A DNA stretch of 64,000 nucleotides from contig MU831838.1 of NCBI GenBank assembly GCA_029204225.1, positions 1 through 64,000 of the forward strand, given 5' to 3'. The notes beneath the pieces are model-generated. The model was not told where the DNA came from and searched no databases. It was given only the letters and a program-made list of their open reading frames with translations. Below, one piece after another: positions 25,301 to 38,694 of the stretch (position 1 is the stretch's first letter; every line of letters starts with the position of its first letter). Made by a program: the position numbers and the translations under genes. Source of the stretch: Diphasiastrum complanatum (Eukaryota > Streptophyta > Lycopodiopsida > Lycopodiales > Lycopodiaceae).

Positions 25301-26824
25301 CTCCTTGATCGAGTGTTCAATATTCTACGTGAAAACAATCCTGAGCTTGCTGGAGATAGGCGCAGAACAATTATGAGGCCTCCCCAGGTTCTGAGGGAGG
25401 GTACCAAGAAAACCGTGTTTGTCAACTTCATGGACCTTTGCAAAACGTAAGCTTATTTCATGGTTAGAAATCTCTTCTGGATAATGATGTAAGGAGCATG
25501 CATCCTCAAAATTCCTTCCGATACTACGTAATTTATACTCCCATCAACATGGGCATCTTATCTGGTTTCTTTGCAACACACTGTCATGATGAGGGACATT
25601 CGTGATGTTTCTTATATGCCACTTATGGCAAGTATTGGATTTTGTGGCAGTTTTAAAGGTAAGTATTTATCAAGTTACAGGGGATAGAAAAGTACTATGA
25701 CTGCCTTTGCCCTTATTAAGATCTGGCTTTGGTTTTGTGCTAAAATTCTCTTTGAATCTGCATTAAGACTCTCTTATTTAAGATATTTATTGATTCAATT
25801 GCTAAAGCAAGGACGAGTTAGCCTTTCTATGGAAGAGTACGATGAGTGTGTTTGTTTCCTACATTTTCTCTGAAGTGACTGATGTTTTGGGGCTTCAGTG
25901 GTAACCTTTTACGCCACTCTTTCTGTCACCTTCCAGGATGGAATTATAACCTTAGTCCCCAAAAAGAGTAATATTGCACGTTACTCCTTTTTCATTCTTC
26001 CAGACTAGGTAATATATTGTGTGTTTTGGGCTTTGTGTGATGTTTTTGTCTGTGACACATACGTAAACAACCCGAGCATGTGATGGTGTTTTTGCTTACT
26101 GAGCTGGGAACAAGTGGATCTGCAATATTGCTCTATTGTTGTCTCCAGACTAGGTAGTATTTCATGTCTTTTGGACTTCTGCTGATGTTGTTGTCTTTGA
26201 CAGCATGCATAGACAACCTGAGCATGTGATGGCATTTTTACTTGCTGAGCTGGGAACAAGTGGATCTTTGGATGGGCAACAACGATTGGTTGTCAAGGGA
26301 CGGTTTCCTCCAAAAGTCTTTGAGGGTATTTTGCGTCGATACGTGAGTAAGTTCCTGTTTTGCGAAGGCTGAGAATGCCTTCCCTAAGTCTTTTATGTCA
26401 CAAAAACAAATGTTGTGATTAGTAATCATGAGTAATTCACATTGGTATCTCAAAGGGGTTGTGCCCTACACCTCTTGCATGCAAACTATTATTTTGAATC
26501 ATCAGGCCTATAGTTTCTTTGTTTTGAAAAGCTCCGTGGATCTTTCCAGATGAATATGTCATGTGCAATGGCTGCAAGAGTCCAGACACTATCCTTTCAA
26601 AGGAGAACCGGTTGCTTTTTCTACGATGTGAGCAGGTAATTGCAAACTGCAGACTTTTTGATGTTATCTAAGAACAGCTGTGATAAAAGCATCACCAGAG
26701 TAAGATGGTGTGGCAGTGACAGATCTTTGTTGTATCTTTGCAGTGTGGCTGCTCTCGTTCAGTGGCACCTATCAAAGCTGGTTTTGTTGCAAGGGTTGGT
26801 CGTCGCAAGACAGCAGCTGCTTAG
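3805..26824 (+). CDS. EIF2B-like (eIF2-beta): Eukaryotic translation initiation factor 2 subunit beta (nine coding exons)
   Basis: The product is the beta subunit of eIF2, the GTPase complex that brings initiator Met-tRNA to the 40S ribosome. Coding exons read 3805-3876, 4080-4191, 4428-4486, 7636-7690, 16895-16989, 25301-25446, 26204-26346, 26550-26635 and 26744-26824. All junctions are GT-AG, phases agree, and they give 282 codons (Arabidopsis form about 268). Two lysine blocks, residues 32-38 and 74-80, match the K-boxes that bind eIF5 and eIF2B-epsilon. The core domain starts at [15 protein letters not shown] (about residue 117) and continues through the conserved [21 protein letters not shown] and [18 protein letters not shown]2-C2 zinc finger uses C233, C236, C254 and C257. 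The ATG at 3805 opens the only frame that joins exon 2 and gives an acidic MAEEQ start. Introns 3, 4 and 5 are 3.1, 9.2 and 8.3 kb and full of transposons, yet every exon is intact, so the gene looks functional. Confidence 0.95.
4880..6640 (-). pseudogene. Decayed LINE (non-LTR retrotransposon) reverse-transcriptase region in eIF2-beta intron 3
   Basis: On the minus strand, 6415-5999 reads [22 protein letters not shown] and then, with frame changes, [27 protein letters not shown]-like sequence. This is the start of a LINE reverse-transcriptase domain. Upstream, about 6440-6480, is a W-x2-FATTLYT-like linker. At 5678-5469 follows [16 protein letters not shown], matching the zinc-binding C-terminus of plant LINEs. 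Multiple frameshifts and stops make it inactive. The 3' portion below 5450 is unassigned and its end near 4880 is a guess. It lies antisense to the host gene. Confidence 0.7.
6700..7120 (-). pseudogene. Second LINE 3' fragment, a diverged copy of 5819-6040
   Basis: About 190 bp at 6713-6900 aligns by eye with 5819-6040 in the same orientation. Shared blocks include GAAATG-GGTAG-AAGC, TTGATGT-CTGA-GGGTC, GATGGGATA-GGAAATGC and GAGGATGTG-GCGCCAAAT. Since the latter lies in a LINE reverse-transcriptase gene, this is another LINE scrap, placed just upstream of it. No frame is intact. Confidence 0.55.
7780..8010 (+). repeat. Dispersed repeat, copy 1 (eIF2-beta intron 4)
   Basis: This resembles 12830-13030 in the same orientation. 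Shared blocks are GAAAGCTAATGTG, ACATG-AACTT, CTATGCATGATG-A-TTGA-GGTC and GA-TCCATAA-GTT. I do not recognise the family. Because the second copy leads into the LTR-like repeat at 13124, both may be older pieces of the same retroelement family. Confidence 0.5.
9400..10800 (+). pseudogene. Heavily decayed Ty1/copia pol remnant (protease to integrase) in eIF2-beta intron 4
   Basis: Reading the plus strand with frame changes gives recognisable Copia blocks in order. [23 protein letters not shown] at 9715-9790 is the protease tail. KEGSLYRT near 9870 is the GAG-pre-integrase region. At 10150-10360 is an integrase core with [24 protein letters not shown] and a [10 protein letters not shown]-like stretch. 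At 10530-10660 [19 protein letters not shown] and [13 protein letters not shown] form the integrase C-terminal part. Many stops and frameshifts show it is old. A poly-A run at 10447 interrupts it. No LTRs were found. Confidence 0.75.
10801..12824. other. Intron 4 filler with no recognised gene
   Basis: The stretch contains a 221-codon open frame at 11079-11744 that resembles no known family and has AT-rich, low-complexity composition, so I do not call it. At 12472-12530 there is a short tandem repeat of about 28 bp containing GGACACCAC and TGTGGCC. At 11815-11880 there is a GC-rich stretch with the palindrome GTTCCGGAAC. Confidence 0.4.
12830..13030 (+). repeat. Dispersed repeat, copy 2
   Basis: This is the partner of the repeat at 7780-8010, same orientation, with the same block order. 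It lies directly upstream of the LTR-like direct repeat at 13124. Confidence 0.5.
13124..13616 (+). repeat. Left LTR-like direct repeat flanking the hAT block
   Basis: It begins GTGCTCAACAA-AAGTATTGC and matches 16037-16455 over more than 400 bp in the same orientation, ending at GATGCTTTAATGG. A TATA motif (CTATAAATAGAGG) lies at about 13303, as in an LTR promoter. It differs from its partner by a run of substitutions and an extra stretch of about 60 bp near its right end. I found no clear target-site duplication. Confidence 0.75.
13930..16010 (-). pseudogene. hAT-superfamily transposase remnant (DUF659 region to dimerisation domain)
   Basis: On the minus strand, 15960-15700 reads [10 protein letters not shown], then [43 protein letters not shown] and LDLLRP-PTKFET, which is the hAT transposase core. 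At 15555-15390 SNEWVQWG and SSSFWDDVH continue it. About 14790-14740 carries MAGMP-P-like remnants of the helical region. At 14410-14288 an open stretch holds [30 protein letters not shown] and QLERLV, the hAT C-terminal dimerisation domain. A Glu/Asp-rich tail follows at 14179-13935. Frames change between blocks and a SINE interrupts it, so no transposase can be made. The N-terminal zinc-finger part is missing. Such transposases cut and paste DNA elements. Confidence 0.85.
14847..14910 (-). mobile_element. Short tRNA-derived SINE inserted in the hAT remnant, with 14-bp target-site duplication
   Basis: A 64-bp insert is flanked by perfect copies of ACTCCTCCATAATG at 14833-14846 and 14911-14924. 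On the minus strand it contains a pol III box B-like GGTTCGAGCC preceded by GGTCCCA. Its ending is CCAAGAAG. The same body occurs at 60314-60395, there longer, with a box A. This copy therefore lacks most of the 5' tRNA half, as in a 5'-truncated retroposition. Confidence 0.8.
16037..16455 (+). repeat. Right LTR-like direct repeat flanking the hAT block
   Basis: This is the partner of 13124-13616 in the same orientation. It retains TGCTAATTTGGAGGCTATTC, TATGTGATTTGGAGCTT and GATTGTGCGTGGATTTGG. The TATA motif is altered (GCTATAAACGG). It starts directly where hAT coding similarity stops. Confidence 0.75.
17062..19770. other. Left part of eIF2-beta intron 5, nothing recognised
   Basis: No exon-like, RNA-like or transposon coding signal was recognised. 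The minus-strand frame at 19302-19757 contains repeated FYQIQ/FYQTQ and WYQLED motifs arising from a T-rich imperfect repeat rather than a known protein. Confidence 0.4.
19776..20105 (-). repeat. Truncated 3' LTR of the intron 5 Copia element
   Basis: It matches 21401-21736 with about ten substitutions and lacks one 6-bp CTCTTG duplication. It begins TGTAGGAAATAG on the plus strand. The match breaks after TTAATGT at 20105, where sequence passes straight into the GAG-pre-integrase coding region. About 170 bp of the outer LTR end (U3) are therefore gone. The left flank is AAAAA, equal to the right flank of the other LTR. Confidence 0.85.
20106..21388 (-). pseudogene. Copia gag-protease-GAG-pre-integrase remnant with integrase, RT and RNase H deleted
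   Basis: On the minus strand, 21401-20775 encodes the middle and end of Gag ([32 protein letters not shown]) and a CCHC zinc knuckle, [14 protein letters not shown]. After a frameshift follows the protease, with active-site [13 protein letters not shown] (about 20580-20540) and [17 protein letters not shown]. After another frameshift comes [20 protein letters not shown] (20175-20106), the GAG-pre-integrase domain. Here the coding region stops at the LTR. The Gag N-terminus and leader are also missing, because Gag mid-sequence starts right at the primer-binding site. The element has two large internal deletions, is antisense to the host gene, and cannot move on its own. Confidence 0.9.
21389..21400 (-). 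other. Copia primer-binding site
   Basis: The plus strand reads GCTCTGATACCA, directly abutting the LTR that starts at 21401. It is the same initiator-tRNA type as at 253 and 49361. Confidence 0.9.
21401..21908 (-). repeat. Full-length 5' LTR of the intron 5 Copia element (508 bp)
   Basis: On the minus strand it runs from TGTTGGAATG to TTCCTACA, with TG...CA and inverted TGT/ACA ends. The right flank is AAAAA (21909-21913), matching the five bases left of the other LTR (19771-19775), so the pair defines one insertion with a 5-bp target-site duplication. The duplication is low-complexity, which weakens it slightly. Confidence 0.8.
22324..22381. repeat. (GA)n microsatellite, about 58 bp
   Basis: An uninterrupted GA run in eIF2-beta intron 5. 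Open frames over it are repeat artefacts (Arg-Glu and Ser-Leu polymers). Confidence 0.98.
23380..24200 (-). pseudogene. LINE remnant in eIF2-beta intron 5 with the reverse-transcriptase core deleted
   Basis: On the minus strand, starting near 24150, a degenerate PWFDNDC-like start and a Lys/Arg-rich stretch match the linker between LINE endonuclease and reverse transcriptase. Near 23800-23710 is [21 protein letters not shown]. The frame then jumps within a few codons to [19 protein letters not shown] and [14 protein letters not shown] (23700-23570), a C-terminal part of the same polyprotein. The intervening catalytic palm is missing. It is related to the LINE in intron 3, which has the same AAIYKL-LE-L-SELL block. 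Inactive. Confidence 0.75.
24580..25040 (-). pseudogene. Possible 5' (ORF1-like) part of the intron 5 LINE
   Basis: On the minus strand an opening [11 protein letters not shown] is followed by a Pro/Ser-rich region, then [17 protein letters not shown] and [16 protein letters not shown], which looks like a short coiled coil. It lies just upstream of the LINE linker and in the same orientation, suggesting an ORF1-type region. There is no family match I am certain of, and the frame is broken. Confidence 0.4.
26000..26144 (+). repeat. Decayed tandem duplicate of the exon 7 start region (pseudo-exon) in eIF2-beta intron 6
   Basis: 26000-26121 repeats 26145-26267 in tandem, starting CCAGACTAGGTA and including the intron end and the first about 64 bases of exon 7 (CAACC-GAGCATGTGATGG through GAGCTGGGAACAAG and TGGATCT). 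In this upstream copy the acceptor reads GACAC instead of GACAG. The coding part has substitutions, including loss of the Met-His codons, and the copy ends before a donor. It should therefore be skipped by splicing. Confidence 0.88.
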
Positions 26825-29800
26825 ATTATCTACAAACCAGGATGCTTGCACCCTAATGTCACTTACCGCCTTAGCAAATGGCCGACACCTCATCTCCTTT
26901 CTGTAGATTACGAGCATTAGTTTGTAGTGTTTAACTCTCATCATAGTGGAGCCACAGACCATCTGAGTTTTTATTGGCGCGTTTGGTTTGATGTCATGCA
27001 TACTTGTGTTGACAAAAGATATTAAGCTAATGTGGCCTCTTAAAAAATTGATACATGAAGTGAATGTATGTGCTATAATCTATTGATGTCATGTAGTACA
27101 AGGGTGTTGAAGAAATGTTTCTGACTAGGCCTGATGCAGGAAGATGGAGACGGGTTTCAAATTTTTAACTATAAGAAAAGACTGAACGTGCTGAATTTCT
27201 TCAATCTGTTCAGAAATTTTCATGCATAAGAAATTCACCGCACTTTTAAATCATGCTTGCACAAAAAATTCATTGCAGTTTTCTATACTATATCGACCAA
27301 ACAAAGCATTTGATTGATCTTCATCGATTGCTTATTTCCTGGAAACTCACTGAAAGCCCATTTTGCAGCGTGCTTGTTTGTGCCCAATGCTACTATCATT
27401 ATAGATTTTTAAGAGTAGGCAATCAAAGCACTGAAAATCTATCAACAATCTTCTCAAGCATATATATGGTGGTCTTTTTGCTTATTATGAAAAATGAAAA
27501 TTGTAGTTTTTGTAATTTGGCTGAAAATTTTTAATGAGTTGTTTAGAAATATGTGTTACCGGTTACCTTTCGTAGAGCATATTCGAATAGATGTATTCAG
27601 AATCTTAGTTTGCTGATGAACAGTCGCAAAAGTCTCTTAAAGTTTGGTTCATTCCTTTTGCTGTTGTCAGAATTGTACTCGCTGTACAGATGTGTAACTG
27701 CTACATTTTGTAGAGGTGTTATTTTGAGTATCTGAAGTTAGTTAAGGTGGGTTCAAATTACAAATGTTCAAGCAACTACAAAGAAAGTTTCAATCCTCCA
27801 GGTCTGTCTTAGTCAAATAAATGGCTAGGATACTTTTGTCAATAGAGTGCCACAGGATTGGGCAGCATTTGTTTTTTTTCTCCTTTTTGATAGCTTTGCT
27901 GAGTGGAAACATTTCTGGACTTCTAGTTCATAGAGGGGGAGCATTTGTAAAGACTTGCTAAATGCAAAATTATCCTACTGTTTGAGCCAAAAAATACACA
28001 TGTTTGGGGTAGCCAAACCAGAAATCTGGTTAAGGGTGAAAAGTAAGCACTTTGGTTGCTTTGGTGATTCTCAAGTGGAACATTTCTGCCAGCCCAAAGA
28101 TTCTGGGGACCTGGCCTAAAAGCCCAATAAATTTGTGGCAATATTTTGCTGGTTATTTTTTGTAATTCGGCTAGTAAATCATGCTTGATAAATTGCAGTA
28201 AAGACAACAGATTGCTTGGTCTAGGAGACAATTAAGGTCCGTGCTGGCATGACGTTGGGCTGCCTGAGCCAAATGAGCTTCTCTGCTCATAGCTTGAAAC
28301 AAAAGTCATGATTTGCTCCAAATTTACTAGCTTTCTAATAGTGTTGTGCATGGCCAGTGTTGTCAGCTTAAACCTAGTGCATCTAAAATGGCCAACGTCT
28401 GCTAGGTGTATCTGCATGCTTGCACATTGAAGCTGTTGCAACTTCTCACAGGCTTGAGGAAATATCTTTCAATGTAAGTGAATCTTATTTAGTGATCTGT
28501 GTGCATTTGTACAACCAAATGTTTCACATTGTTTGCACCCCATCTGCAACAAAAAAATCCAATTCTACACTAGGGCTGAATGGGAAGCCCACCTAATATT
28601 CAGGACAACTATGAAACATCAGAATTTTCAATTTTCTTTTGCAGAATGCACTTTTCAAATTACATGCTCACACATATTCAGGAGCAGTGAAAAATCCAAG
28701 AAAGATAATAGATCCATTCATGGTTGCAAAAGAATTAAGTATTCTCTTAGTGTGATAGCTATTTTGGCCCTTGTTGAACGGGCTTTTTTTTTTTTTTCTT
28801 GACTGGCAACAGGGGATGGGATAACATTCAGGTGGTGTTTGACAAAAGTGTGGGCAACTAACATTCTGAAAAACAAGATGTAGTAGTTTTGGTGATGCAA
28901 GGGAAAATATTGTAGAGATTTTTGGGTTTCTAACCTAAGAATAAGGCATTACTTGTGATGCAGAGTCAATGGTGACTGGTTAATAGTTTCAACAGAGTTG
29001 TAAGCGCACGAAACCAAATTTCTATTCATAAGATAGGTGACACTAAATCATATATGCATGTACATTTTGGGATTAAATTTTGTACAGCATAAAATGACTA
29101 CTGTAATCGTACCATGGTCCCAACCCGATAACTAAATTGCTGAAATTGAGATGAGCTGCAATAGATCGCTGAAAAAATAAGTACTTGAAATTGTTCGTCC
29201 CAAAAAAAATCACTAGAAATGCTTGTTGAAAGTGAGGTATTTTAAAGCCACCATTAGGAAGGAGAATTGTTATCTTATTACTTGGGTTGCTAGCAAAGAT
29301 GAGTACATTTGGGTTAACTACAACAGAATGTTGTGCTTGTAGTTAGATGGAAAGTTTTTAAAGGCATTTTATAGCATCAAGAAAACATGCTATAACAGTG
29401 GTGTTTTTCCATTACAAGAATGGTTTGGGTGAAAAGTAGGTAGTCATTATGCAAGGCACTGGCATAAAGACATTTGAAATACATAAAATGGTTTCATGTA
29501 TGCAATTGATGATCTTTACTTATTTTTGGTAATGACAAAAAAGACAGGAGCTGATAACGTGTTGCAAAGATCTACCTACAACAATCACCATTGTGGAAGA
29601 ACAATAGCTTCAAATAAAGGTCAGTAAAAATCTGTGTATAGACTCTTTCATTCAATAAATGAAAGCCCAAGTTGGGCATCAGTACATGTATTTTGGACTC
29701 CCAAATTCATAAAATGGAGCAGCATTTGATATACCAATGTATATTTTCTTATCAATTCTATACATGTGCAATCTATATCTGTTCTGTGCTATCTATATCT

Positions 29801-30660
29801 TGAATTTCTTAGCTAGTCTTCAATTAATCATTGAACATTCATGATGTCAATTTATGATGTTAAGTATCAATCTAATTCAGTAAATAGCATAATAATTTAT
29901 ATTTGATTGATTTGATCATTACATTATGATTATGATATCAGTTAGTATATTTACTTGTTGTTTCACAAGATACTATCACAATGCTATGTAAAAGATGAAT
30001 CTGATTCATAAAGCTGTATGTTTGCAAGAGACACTGTTTGATGACTTCACATTTGTATCAGAAGTGGATTGGAGCATTATCAAATTTGTATGTGTCAGAA
30101 GGCATATGTAATTATTGTAGTTTGTCAATATGTGGGCAAGTTGTGAGTTTTATGGAGTTGTAGCGTCCTCAAAAATATCATTGAACGTTAACTGCAAGAA
30201 TCATTTCTCAAAATACAGGCATTGAACCATGCTGGGGGTGGCTAAAAATACATGACATCAAGAAATTTAAAACATGCAAACACCTCATAATCATAAGTGG
30301 CATACAAAACACAACGTATTTGTAGATGTGTAGCATTTGAAACTTCAATTTTTTTTTAATCATCACACTTTATGTAACGAGGTCCATTGGCCAACATCAA
30401 TGACCACTTGAAAAACATCAATGACAATGTGTTTAGAAGCTTTGAAATTGAATCAACTATTACTGTATTGTTTTTATTGTACATGTAATTCTTTAGGTTC
30501 TTGCTGTCGTACTTTGAAACTGCATTAGATGTTTGATTATGGTTTACTGATTTTCTTCTTCAATCTTGGCAGGTGATGCATTGTCCTTGGTGGAAGGACA
30601 CTTTAAAAAACTCTATTGGTACATCGAGAATCAAAATGCTGAAGTGCATAGTGTAAAAGC
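26825..30660. other. 3' flank of eIF2-beta and gene-free DNA
   Basis: The first few hundred bases should hold the eIF2-beta 3'UTR, but I cannot fix the polyadenylation site. No protein family, RNA gene or intact mobile element was recognised in the rest. The short open frames here are AT-rich and featureless. Confidence 0.4.
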
Positions 30661-30665
30661 AAATG

Positions 30666-30824
<159 letters not shown>

Positions 30825-31142
30825 ACGATATCAATATTGAATACACTATATCCTTGAAATGCTGCCATAATCCATGTGAATAAGAATCACCTTCTGATTT
30901 GGCTCAGATCCTGTAAGATATTCAATGTATTATTACTTAAAAAAATCCGTTATCTTGCAGCTTAGCTGATGATGATAAGTGCCAATAGTTTTTGTACTCT
31001 GCTATACAAAAGGTATCAAGCCACTAGTTGGTGGTTCATATCCATTGGACCTAAAATTTTCTGAACTCTATACACTTTTGAGTAAGAGCCTGTCATGCAA
31101 GAACATGAAAGACAACTTTTTACAACAAAAAGAACAAACTTA

Positions 31143-31630
31143 TCAATTAAGTAAAGTTTCTATTTGCACGGAGCAGACAGGAGCAACTGGTTTAGATCTA
31201 GAAGGGCAATCCTTCACATAGTGTTCAATGCCACAAATTTCACAAGCTGGTGGAAAATGAAGTTTGTAGTCTGGGCAATGAATACTAGGATGTTTACCGA
31301 CACATATAAAGCATCTGCGTACGGGAAATTGTTGCATTGCAAACACAGCTTGATTAGGATCATAGGTTGGGGCATTTGGATCAACCACTTGAGCATTAAG
31401 ATCATACGAATAATATATTACTGTCTCGAAGGAGTATCCAGGTTGAGTAGTGTCTTCCACATAATAAGTTGCTGAATCTATAGAATTTGGATCAATAAAA
31501 TGGACAACTTGTTGTGGAACGGGTTGATTAACGACAAGTTGTTGGCGTGATTGGTACTGATTGGGTGCAGTTGTTTGTGGGGTTGATATACTCTTGGCAG
31601 CGGCACGAGTTGTTGTGGATTGTAAGGAAC
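31143..31630 (-). pseudogene. Gag-like frame with two zinc knuckles (retroelement fragment)
   Basis: The minus-strand frame is open for about 160 codons. The N-terminal half is rich in Gln, Thr, Tyr and Pro. The C-terminal part has two CX2CX3HX4C knuckles, CFICVGKHPSIHC and CEICGIEHYVKDC, followed by SRSKPVAPVC and a stop at 31143. Paired knuckles of this kind are typical of retrotransposon Gag nucleocapsid domains. Upstream the frame runs into an LTR fragment of a different element, so its true start is lost. It could also be an exon of a cellular CCHC protein, though I see no splice structure. Confidence 0.5.
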
Positions 31631-32095
31631 GTGTAACGAAAACTACGAAAAGAAACGAAAAGAACGAAAGCAAATGAGAGATTACGAAACAGACGAAGAT
31701 TAATCTTTCGCGCTGCCAGCTGGCAGCTCAACGGGCCTCACGCCCAGCTGAAACAAGTAGCAACGACGGAGACTAACTAACTAGTTGATTAGCATTAATT
31801 AGTCATGTGATTCGATGTTTAGCTATCTTGTAAACTCCACATAGTGGAGGTATAAATGATCCTCTCTGGATCATAAATAAAAAAGTAGTGAATACAGAGA
31901 TTTGTAAGAGACAGAGAGAGACGTAGCGAATAGAGTAAGAAAGAAAAGACACCATAGTTGTGCATGAAAGTCTGCAAACAAGCAGAACACAACGAAAGAG
32001 TAGAATGTCATTCCGCCAACAAGCGAGACACTGACGAATTCACTCTAAACTAAAACTGATAATTCAGTCACTCTATTTTTGTGCTCTAGCCCTAC
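31630..32095 (+). repeat. LTR fragment related to the LTR at 50082-50831 (opposite strand)
   Basis: In plus orientation this aligns with the reverse complement of about 50240-50660. Shared blocks include GCTGCCAGCTGGCA, CTAACTAACTAGTTGATTAG, GTGGAGGTATAAA, GAATACAGAGAT-TGTAAGA, GACGTAGCGAATAGAGTAAG and GTGCATGAAAGTCTGC-AACA. The TATAAA at about 31849 is the likely LTR promoter. Both ends fall short of the full LTR, and the left end is fused to the antisense zinc-knuckle frame. Confidence 0.8.
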
Positions 32096-34053
<1,958 letters not shown>

Positions 34054-34851
34054 CTTCTGCTACCATCTATGGAATGTAATGTGGTTAGGTGTTAGGATTG
34101 AGGGGCAGTTTTAAGTGTGGTTAGGAAAGCAACTAAATCGGCAACTAAATATAGTTAGAGATATCCTAGTGGAACTAACCCTTCTGATAGTTGGAGGGTT
34201 GCTCGACTACTATTCTACGACCCTAAAAAGTTTATAGGTTAGAGGTCCATATCAATCAAATAAAAATAGCTCTACATATTCAAAGTTAACTGTATTGAAT
34301 ACTCGCATAGTAAATAGGAGGTGCTTGGACATATAGATAGGTATAAAGACAAATCCATGTCATACTAATTCTGACAACCTTTGAATGAATTCAACCAGTC
34401 GTATACCAATGTCATTCCTCTTGAGCATATTCATGCTTTATAGGAAGAGCAAGCCAAAGCCCTACTTTAACATCACATAGACCCAATAGAATGTTTTAAT
34501 GACATTACAAACTAGCATTACAATAGGCAAAGACAACTGTAATAGTATTAGGGCAAATCCATGCCATACTAACCTGTATGTAGGATGATGTGATCATTCT
34601 TGTGCATATCCATGCATTTCAAGAATGCTCAAGCCATAAAACCTAATTAATATACCTAAGAGACTTACGGGTTGAAACAATGTAGCAAAATGAAGTTTTA
34701 AAACTACAACATTACAATATAAGTCGAGATAGGGCATTGTCCAAGAAGATAAACTTCTCTTTCGGTTATGGTGAAAAAGGTACAATTCAACACAATGTAC
34801 AAGATGGAATATAATTGAGCAGAATAAGTGGGTTGAAATAAAGTACTATCC

Positions 34852-37552
<2,701 letters not shown>

Positions 37553-37654
37553 GTGGAAGGTTGACTAAAATGATAAGTGACTTTGATTTTGAGATTCCTC
37601 ATTGTGGAAGGTTGACTAAAATGATAAGTGACTTTGATTTTGAGATTCCTCATT
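37553..37654. repeat. Perfect tandem duplication, 51 bp
   Basis: Two adjacent copies start GTGGAAGGTTGACTAAAATG and end GAGATTCCTCATT, at 37553-37603 and 37604-37654, without visible differences. This indicates a recent duplication. Confidence 0.88.
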
Positions 37655-37972
37655 TAGTGTGGTGAGACCAAGCCCTAGGGTGGTCAAATCTTCACAAAAA
37701 GAGAAGTCTATGGTACCCTTATGTAGTATCCATAAGTAATGGATACATGTGGCATATTATGCCCATTTTCAAATAAATTAAAAAGTAGAAAATGCATGCA
37801 TTTTTTTCAAAGGCAGATTCTGCTTTTTTTTTTTCTGCCTGTCCGTGCCCGTCCGTACGGATTCCGTACAACTGCCACATGGCACATTTGTGTTGGTCAG
37901 TCAAAGTCAAACCTGCCTATTATGCTTTGTAATGTGCTTCTAAAAAAATTTCAGGTATCCATTACGCAATAG

Positions 37973-38065
37973 AAGGAGCCGGGCAGAAGCCATTCTGCCC
38001 AGTAAGGATTTCCAAAATAATTTAGTCGAGGCTTACCGGGCAGAATGGCTTCTGCCTAGCTCCTT
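37973..38065. repeat. Foldback hairpin (34-bp arms, 25-base loop)
   Basis: The left arm 37973-38006 (AAGGAGCCGGGCAGAAG...) and the right arm 38032-38065 (...GGCTTCTGCCTAGCTCCTT) are reverse complements at 31 of 34 positions, with one of the differences a G-U pair in RNA. The left arm also contains the shorter internal palindrome GGGCAGAA...TTCTGCCC. It could be a MITE end-pair, a small-RNA hairpin, or a chance foldback. It lies 370 bp upstream of the small ORF at 38437. Confidence 0.8.
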
Positions 38066-38436
38066 CCATAATACGATATATTCTCACCAATTGAGCTAGT
38101 GGTGTACATTCTAATATAATATAGTATTGTAGACATTTCCTTTTAAAAGGCTGCTTCACGTTTTTATTTTGAGAAGAGACACTAGTCCTTCTGCTCCATC
38201 CAAAAGACGAGAACGCTGCTAGCTCAGAAATTCCCCTTGCTTACTTCTTCCACCTCTCTCTCGCCCTGCCTGCAGTCTAGATCTGGATATATAATCTTGT
38301 TTCTCAACGAAATCTGTAAAAAACTGAATTGGGTTTTGCTGCTTTCCCTCGTTTTTCAGACACAAGCACTCTCACCAATTTTGATTTTGCATATAAGCTG
38401 AACAGTTGAATTGGGTTGCTGGAAATTTGTCCTAAG

Positions 38437-38694
38437 ATGATGATGTCGGAGTTGTTTGTAACATACGATCACTTGGCTACTTGGCGGTACCCATTGATGT
38501 TGCTCCTTTTGCAAGCTCTCTTGTTGTTCATTACGGTCTCCTCTTCTGACCTCATTCCTGAGTCGTCTGATGTTCGTCGCAAGCTTCACATTCAGACGCC
38601 TCCTTTGCCTCTATTGCAGCGTTCTCTAACACGTTCCTTGTCCATAGCAGGAGTCCGTGTCTTTTCTCCTCGCAGCAGCGGCTTCAAGATCTAA
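38437..38694 (+). CDS. Candidate small secreted-peptide precursor, 85 residues, unknown
   Basis: The frame starts with three Met codons (ATGATGATG), followed by SELFVTYDHLATWRYP. A strongly hydrophobic stretch, LMLLLLQALLLFITVSSS (about residues 21-38), looks like a signal peptide or membrane anchor. The remainder is Ser, Leu, Pro and Arg-rich and ends with VRVFSPRSSGFKI before TAA. The upstream 200 bp are pyrimidine-rich like a plant leader, with a TATATAA at about 38288. Codons use more G/C than the flanks. I recognise no peptide-hormone family (not a clear CLE or IDA C-terminus). It could be a chance frame. Confidence 0.35.
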   Translation: MMMSELFVTYDHLATWRYPLMLLLLQALLLFITVSSSDLIPESSDVRRKLHIQTPPLPLLQRSLTRSLSIAGVRVFSPRSSGFKI

